This document shows positions 60,383 through 64,000 of a stretch of 64,000 bases of DNA, one piece after another. Both the position numbers and the translations under genes were made by a program. Position 1 is the stretch's first letter. Every line of letters begins with the position of its first letter. Source of the DNA: Diphasiastrum complanatum (lineage: Eukaryota > Streptophyta > Lycopodiopsida > Lycopodiales > Lycopodiaceae); NCBI GenBank assembly GCA_029204225.1, contig CM055096.1, positions 34,425,143 to 34,489,142 of the forward strand, written 5' to 3'. Under the pieces are notes generated by a model that was given only the letters and a program-made list of their open reading frames with translations, made no database searches and was not told the DNA's origin.

Positions 60383-61260
60383 ATGGCTACAACAATCCAG
60401 ACAAGAGTAGCAATCAGTCTTGATGGCGCAAATTACAAAATCTGGAAACTCAAAATCAAAACACTTCTGAAGAGCGAAGGCATCTGGTCGGTGACCGAAC
60501 TCTCAGCGGTGTAGTCTCTAGAGGGAAATCCGAACTGAATGGATCAGAAAAGATGAGCGTGCAATGGCGATCATCGTTTCGTCCATAAATGAAAATCTAC
60601 TCATGCAAATTGAAGACTGTGAAAGCAACCATGCAGCGTAGGAAAGATTAAAACAGAAGTATGAAGTGAGGACTGCAGCTTCAGTCATGCACCTTCACAA
60701 TCAGCTGCAATCCACATGATGGGATGGCGACCAGTTGGATCAGCACGTTGAGAAGATTAGAACGATCTTCGCTTAGCTCGCTGCATCAGGACAGGAGCAC
60801 CAGGTCCCAGCACCACAACAGCTGGTGTACTTCATAAAATCTCTACCGACGTCCTATCAGCCACTGAGAATGCTCATATTGAGTCTACCATATATGACAT
60901 TTGACAAATCAGCTTGTCGCTGATGAGAGACTGATGAGAGACGAAGAAGAGAGAAGCAGTGATCAAGAGAAGGCTCTCTTTACGAAAGGAAAGAAGAAGA
61001 ACGAGAACAGGCCAAAATTCGGGAAGACGAAGTCCTCTATTCAACAATCTTCTTCTTGCAATCATTGTCACAAACCAGGCCATACGGCCAACAAATGCTG
61101 GTTCAATCTAGCAATACTTTGCATGCACTGCAAGAAGAAAGGGCATTCTGCATACGATTGCGTATTCAACCCAAAAAGAAATAACAAAGTTGAAAAAGCT
61201 AATGTTGCAGAGTCATCAAAAGATGCAGATAGTGGTGACGAAGCTTTCACGATACTCAAT
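60383..61260 (+). pseudogene. Copia F gag with two zinc knuckles
   Basis: From ATG 60,383 the frame opens MATTIQTRVAISLDGANYKI (Copia gag start) and meets a stop at about 60,512. The gag body continues in other frames to about 60,900, then an open frame from 60,901 carries two CCHC knuckles, at 61,057-61,098 (CNHCHKPGHTANKC) and 61,120-61,161 (CMHCKKKGHSAYDC). Most Copia gags have one knuckle. The frame runs on into protease without a stop, as in a gag-pol polyprotein. Confidence 0.87.
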
Positions 61261-62041
61261 GAAGCTTCAACGAGCTACATTGAACACGATTATGATGTAG
61301 TCATTGATTTAGGAGCTACATCACACATCACCTGCAACAAGAAGATCTTGATCGACTTCATAGAGCTCGAAAACAACAGAGCAGTGATTCTAGGTGATGG
61401 GAGCAGACACGATGTCAAAGGCATCGACACTTTACAACTGCAAACACTGTCAGACCAAGCAGAGTTGCCAAGAGTGACTCTATGTGCCCTCACTCAGAAA
61501 AGATTTGCTATCTATCTCCAAGATGGCAGATTTTGGCATTCGAGCTTTGTTCGACGGCAACACATGCCGCATGATCGAGAAAACGACAAACAAGTTGCTG
61601 ATGGTCGGATGCAGAGAAGGAAACATCTACGAGGCCAAAATAATCAGCAACTCTGATAGCATATTAAATGCATCAGAAAATAAAGATCAGCTCTGGCATA
61701 GGAGAATTTATCATCTGAACATGCGGAGCCTGTACGACATGAGCAAAAAAGACATAGTCACAGGTCTCAAGATTTCAAGGCCCGAAACTGAGTTCTGCCA
61801 AGCCTGTCAGAAAGGCAAGCAACATTGGAATCCATTCACACATGAGGGAAGAAGAGCCAAGGAAGTTCTTGAGCTCATCTACTCTGATGTCTGTGGACCG
61901 ATGAAGATGGATTTGCTCTCAGGTTCGAAACATTTTCTGACGTTCATAGATGGTTACAGCCGGATGACCACGATCTACTACCTAAAGAAGAAATCCGAAG
62001 TGTTTGATTCCTTCAAGAAGTTCGTGGCATTTGCAGAGTGA
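61261..62041 (+). pseudogene. Copia F protease, pre-integrase and integrase core start
   Basis: The protease motif reads VIDLGATSHIT at 61,300-61,332: the catalytic Asp is present but the usual Ser/Thr after it is Leu. A frameshift near 61,470 moves coding to another frame (LRKDLLSISKMADFGIRALF). The integrase zinc region (LWHRRIYHLNMRSL, CQACQKGKQHW) and the first catalytic block (LIYSDVCGPMKM) follow, ending at TGA 62,039-62,041. Confidence 0.87.
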
Positions 62042-62620
62042 CACACCTTGAAAAGGATACAGATCCTTAGATCTGACAACAGAGGTGAATACAAAAGCAA
62101 AAAATTCTCAAGATTTTGCGAAGAACAGAGGATCGAACACCAGTTCATTCCTACATACACACCAGAATACAATGGTGTAGCTGAAAGAAGAAACATAACG
62201 CTAGTCGAAGGAGCTAGATGCATGATGGCACAGACTCAGTTGCAAAGTCAATTGTGGGCTGAGGCAATAGCTGCAGTTGTACACCTACAGAACAGATCAA
62301 CAACGAAAGCGCTGGATAACAAGACACCGTACAAAATGTGGACAGGTAGAAAGCTTGATCTGTCATACGTACGTGTGTTCGGATGTGCAGCATATAAACA
62401 CATTCCAAAAGAAAAAAGAAAAAAGCTCGATGACAAATCAGAGCAAACAATCATGGTTGGCCATTCGAACAGAATGTACAGGCTCTACGATCCAACCACG
62501 AAGAAGGCTGTTTCGAATAGAGATGTGAAGTTCGATGAGTCCACATTCCCTGGACTGAAAGACGAAAGAGGCCATGATATCTTCACATTGCTGCCTATTC
62601 AAGAGGGAGATCGAGAATAG
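62042..62620 (+). pseudogene. Copia F integrase C-terminal half
   Basis: One stop after the previous block, the same frame resumes with ILRSDNRGEYKSKKF (second catalytic Asp), PEYNGVAERRN (catalytic Glu), LWAEAIAAVVHLQNRS and VRVFGCAAYKHIPKEKRKKL, ending at a stop at 62,618-62,620. All three catalytic acidic residues are therefore present across the two integrase pieces, separated by the TGA. Confidence 0.9.
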
Positions 62621-62692
62621 GCATCAAATCAGAATGCAAAGCCGCAGACTACAGAGCAGCAGGAAGCAGAGGATCAACCCCACAAATAAGAA

Positions 62693-63835
62693 ATGTTCGA
62701 GCAGCGACAAAACGAACCTAAAACGAGACAAAGACCTCCAGACCGTTACTCTGACAATCTTCAGTGGAGCGAAGATACACAGTTCGAATACTATAGCTTC
62801 ACTGAAGAGCCAACAACATATCAAGAAGCTATCCAAAGTCCAGAGGGAGAATTCTGGAAGCAGGCAATGTCAGAGGAGATCACGTCGATGAGGCGAAATG
62901 AGGCATGGACATTGGAGCCACTGCCAAAAAACAGGAAAATAGTCGACTGCAAGTGGGTGTACAAGAAAAAGATGAAATCAGATGGCACCATTGGCCGCTT
63001 CAAAGCAAGGCTTGTCGCAAAGGGCTACACACAGAGATATGGTGTTGATTATTTCGACACATATTCGTCGATGCTCAAAATGACAAGCATACGACTACTC
63101 CTTGCATACGCCACACAACACAATCTGGAAATTTACCAGGTTGATGTGAAAACAGCCTTTCTCCACGGAGATCTAGAGGAGGAAATCTTCATGAAGCAGC
63201 CTGAAGGTTTTGAAGGCCTCGACAATAAACAATATGTCTGTCGGTTGCAGAGATGCATCTATGGTCTAAAATAGGCATCACGAGCTTGGTACAAGAAGCT
63301 CGATGGTCTTCTGAAGTCTCTAGACTTTAATCCTACACAACCAGACTGCAATGTCTATATTAAAAGAGTAGGAAAAGATTTTGTGATACTAACTATCTTC
63401 GTAGATGATTCCGTAATGATAGGAAATTCTTTGATGCTGATAAAAGACACGAAGATTCAGATTTTTGAAAACTATGAAATCACAGACCTTGGAGAAACAA
63501 CAAAATGCTTCGGGCTGGAGATCAGAAGAGATCGAACAAAGGGCAAAATGCACTTGAGTCAATCAGAATACGCCAGAAAGGTGCTCAAGCAGTACCACAT
63601 GATGGACCGCAAAGAAAAGGCCACGCCAATGATAGCTGGAGCCAAGCTCACGAAGCAGGATTGCCCAAAAACGGAAGGTGAAGAACAGAAGATGGCAGGT
63701 ATACCCTACCAAAACTTAATCGGTAGTCTGATGTACCTCACAATTTGTACCAGACCCGATCTAGCTTTCTTTGTTTACGCCTTGAGCCAATTCTCTTCCA
63801 ATCCTGGCCTGGCACATTGGCAAATGACAAAATGA
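62693..63835 (+). pseudogene. Copia F reverse transcriptase with intact VDD site
   Basis: The frame from 62,693 covers YQEAIQSPEGEFWKQAMSEE, VDCKWVYKKKMKSDGTIGRF, ARLVAKGYTQRYGVDYFDTY and YQVDVKTAFLHGDLEEEIFM up to CIYGLK, then TAG at 63,272-63,274. The same frame continues ASRAWYKKLDGLL and IFVDDSVMIG, with the catalytic Asp pair at 63,405-63,410. The tail includes YEITDLGETTKCFGLEI, QSEYARKVLKQYHM and NLIGSLMYLTICTRPDLAF, ending at TGA 63,833-63,835. Only one stop interrupts the polymerase. Confidence 0.9.
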
Positions 63836-64000
63836 ATCTACAGTATCTGAAGGGTACCCAGAATATGGGATTAACCTACAGAGCTGAAAACGAAAAAAAA
63901 GGATTCAAGTTGCACCACTACAGTGATGCAAGCTGGGCAAGCTGCAAAGATGACAACAAGTCCATTACTGGAGGATGTACAATAGCGTGTGGAGCTGCAA
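63836..64000 (+). pseudogene. Copia F RNase H start (runs off the window)
   Basis: In a shifted frame: LQYLKGTQNMGLTYRAEN, then LHHYSDASWASCKDDNKSIT, the SDASWA block with the first catalytic Asp of Copia RNase H. The rest of the domain and the 3' LTR lie beyond the window end. Confidence 0.87.

Noticed and set aside
1..64000. CRISPR array, bacterial operon or rRNA genes
   Set aside because: No regularly spaced short repeats with unique spacers, no operon-like gene packing and no rRNA sequence were seen; introns and plant retroelements point to a nuclear plant genome.

Overview
This window comes from a land-plant nuclear genome that is dense in transposable elements. It contains one clearly recognisable host gene, spliced with canonical plant-style introns, embedded in LTR retrotransposons (mostly Ty1/copia, one Ty3/gypsy), LINE fragments and hAT-like DNA elements. 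Nearly all primer-binding sites match the initiator-Met tRNA 3' end (TGGTATCAGAGC), as is common in plant LTR elements. A 12.6-kb first intron packed with retroelements suggests a large genome (gymnosperm- or fern-like), but I cannot name the organism from sequence alone.

Layout. 0.3-4.8 kb: two partial L1-like LINE copies (+). 4.8-10.6 kb: a degenerate Copia element (+) with LTRs and a perfect 5-bp target duplication, inserted in a LINE tail; 2.2 kb of its pol gene is inverted in place and carries a small hAT-like element. 11.4-16.5 kb: a 5-kb LTR element (-) with 1.19-kb LTRs, no recognisable gag or pol, and a degenerate tandem array next to its primer site. 16.5-20 kb: AT-rich DNA without a supported gene, ending in a Copia gag fragment (-).

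20.5-41.8 kb (-): the gene for the 26S proteasome ubiquitin receptor RPN10 (PSMD4/S5a). Exons 2-9 lie between 29,170 and 21,602; the best exon 1, encoding only Met-Val-Leu-Glu, lies at 41,798. Intron 6 holds a 710-bp hAT-like element with a perfect 8-bp target duplication. Intron 1 holds a lone small LTR with primer site, a 7.8-kb Copia with an oppositely oriented relative nested in its zinc-knuckle region, a 383-bp terminal-repeat retrotransposon in miniature (TRIM), and a Copia remnant. The TRIM is the most striking object: each 144-bp LTR contains a tRNA-like cloverleaf with RNA polymerase III A and B boxes.

41.8-44.5 kb: probable RPN10 promoter, a Copia integrase fragment (-), and the terminal exon of an unrecognised host gene (-). 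44.5-59 kb: more Copia remnants (a + RNase H/LTR end; a - gag/protease/LTR; a - element at 50,650-55,240 with a perfect 5-bp target duplication, nested beside the LTR of another - element), then a collapsed Ty3/gypsy element (-). 59.8-64 kb: a comparatively well-preserved Copia (+) that runs off the window end.

Functionally, RPN10 is the only gene with a confident cellular role: capturing ubiquitylated substrates for the proteasome. The mobile elements are almost all disabled by stops, frameshifts, deletions or inversion, so they are mainly a record of nested insertion.
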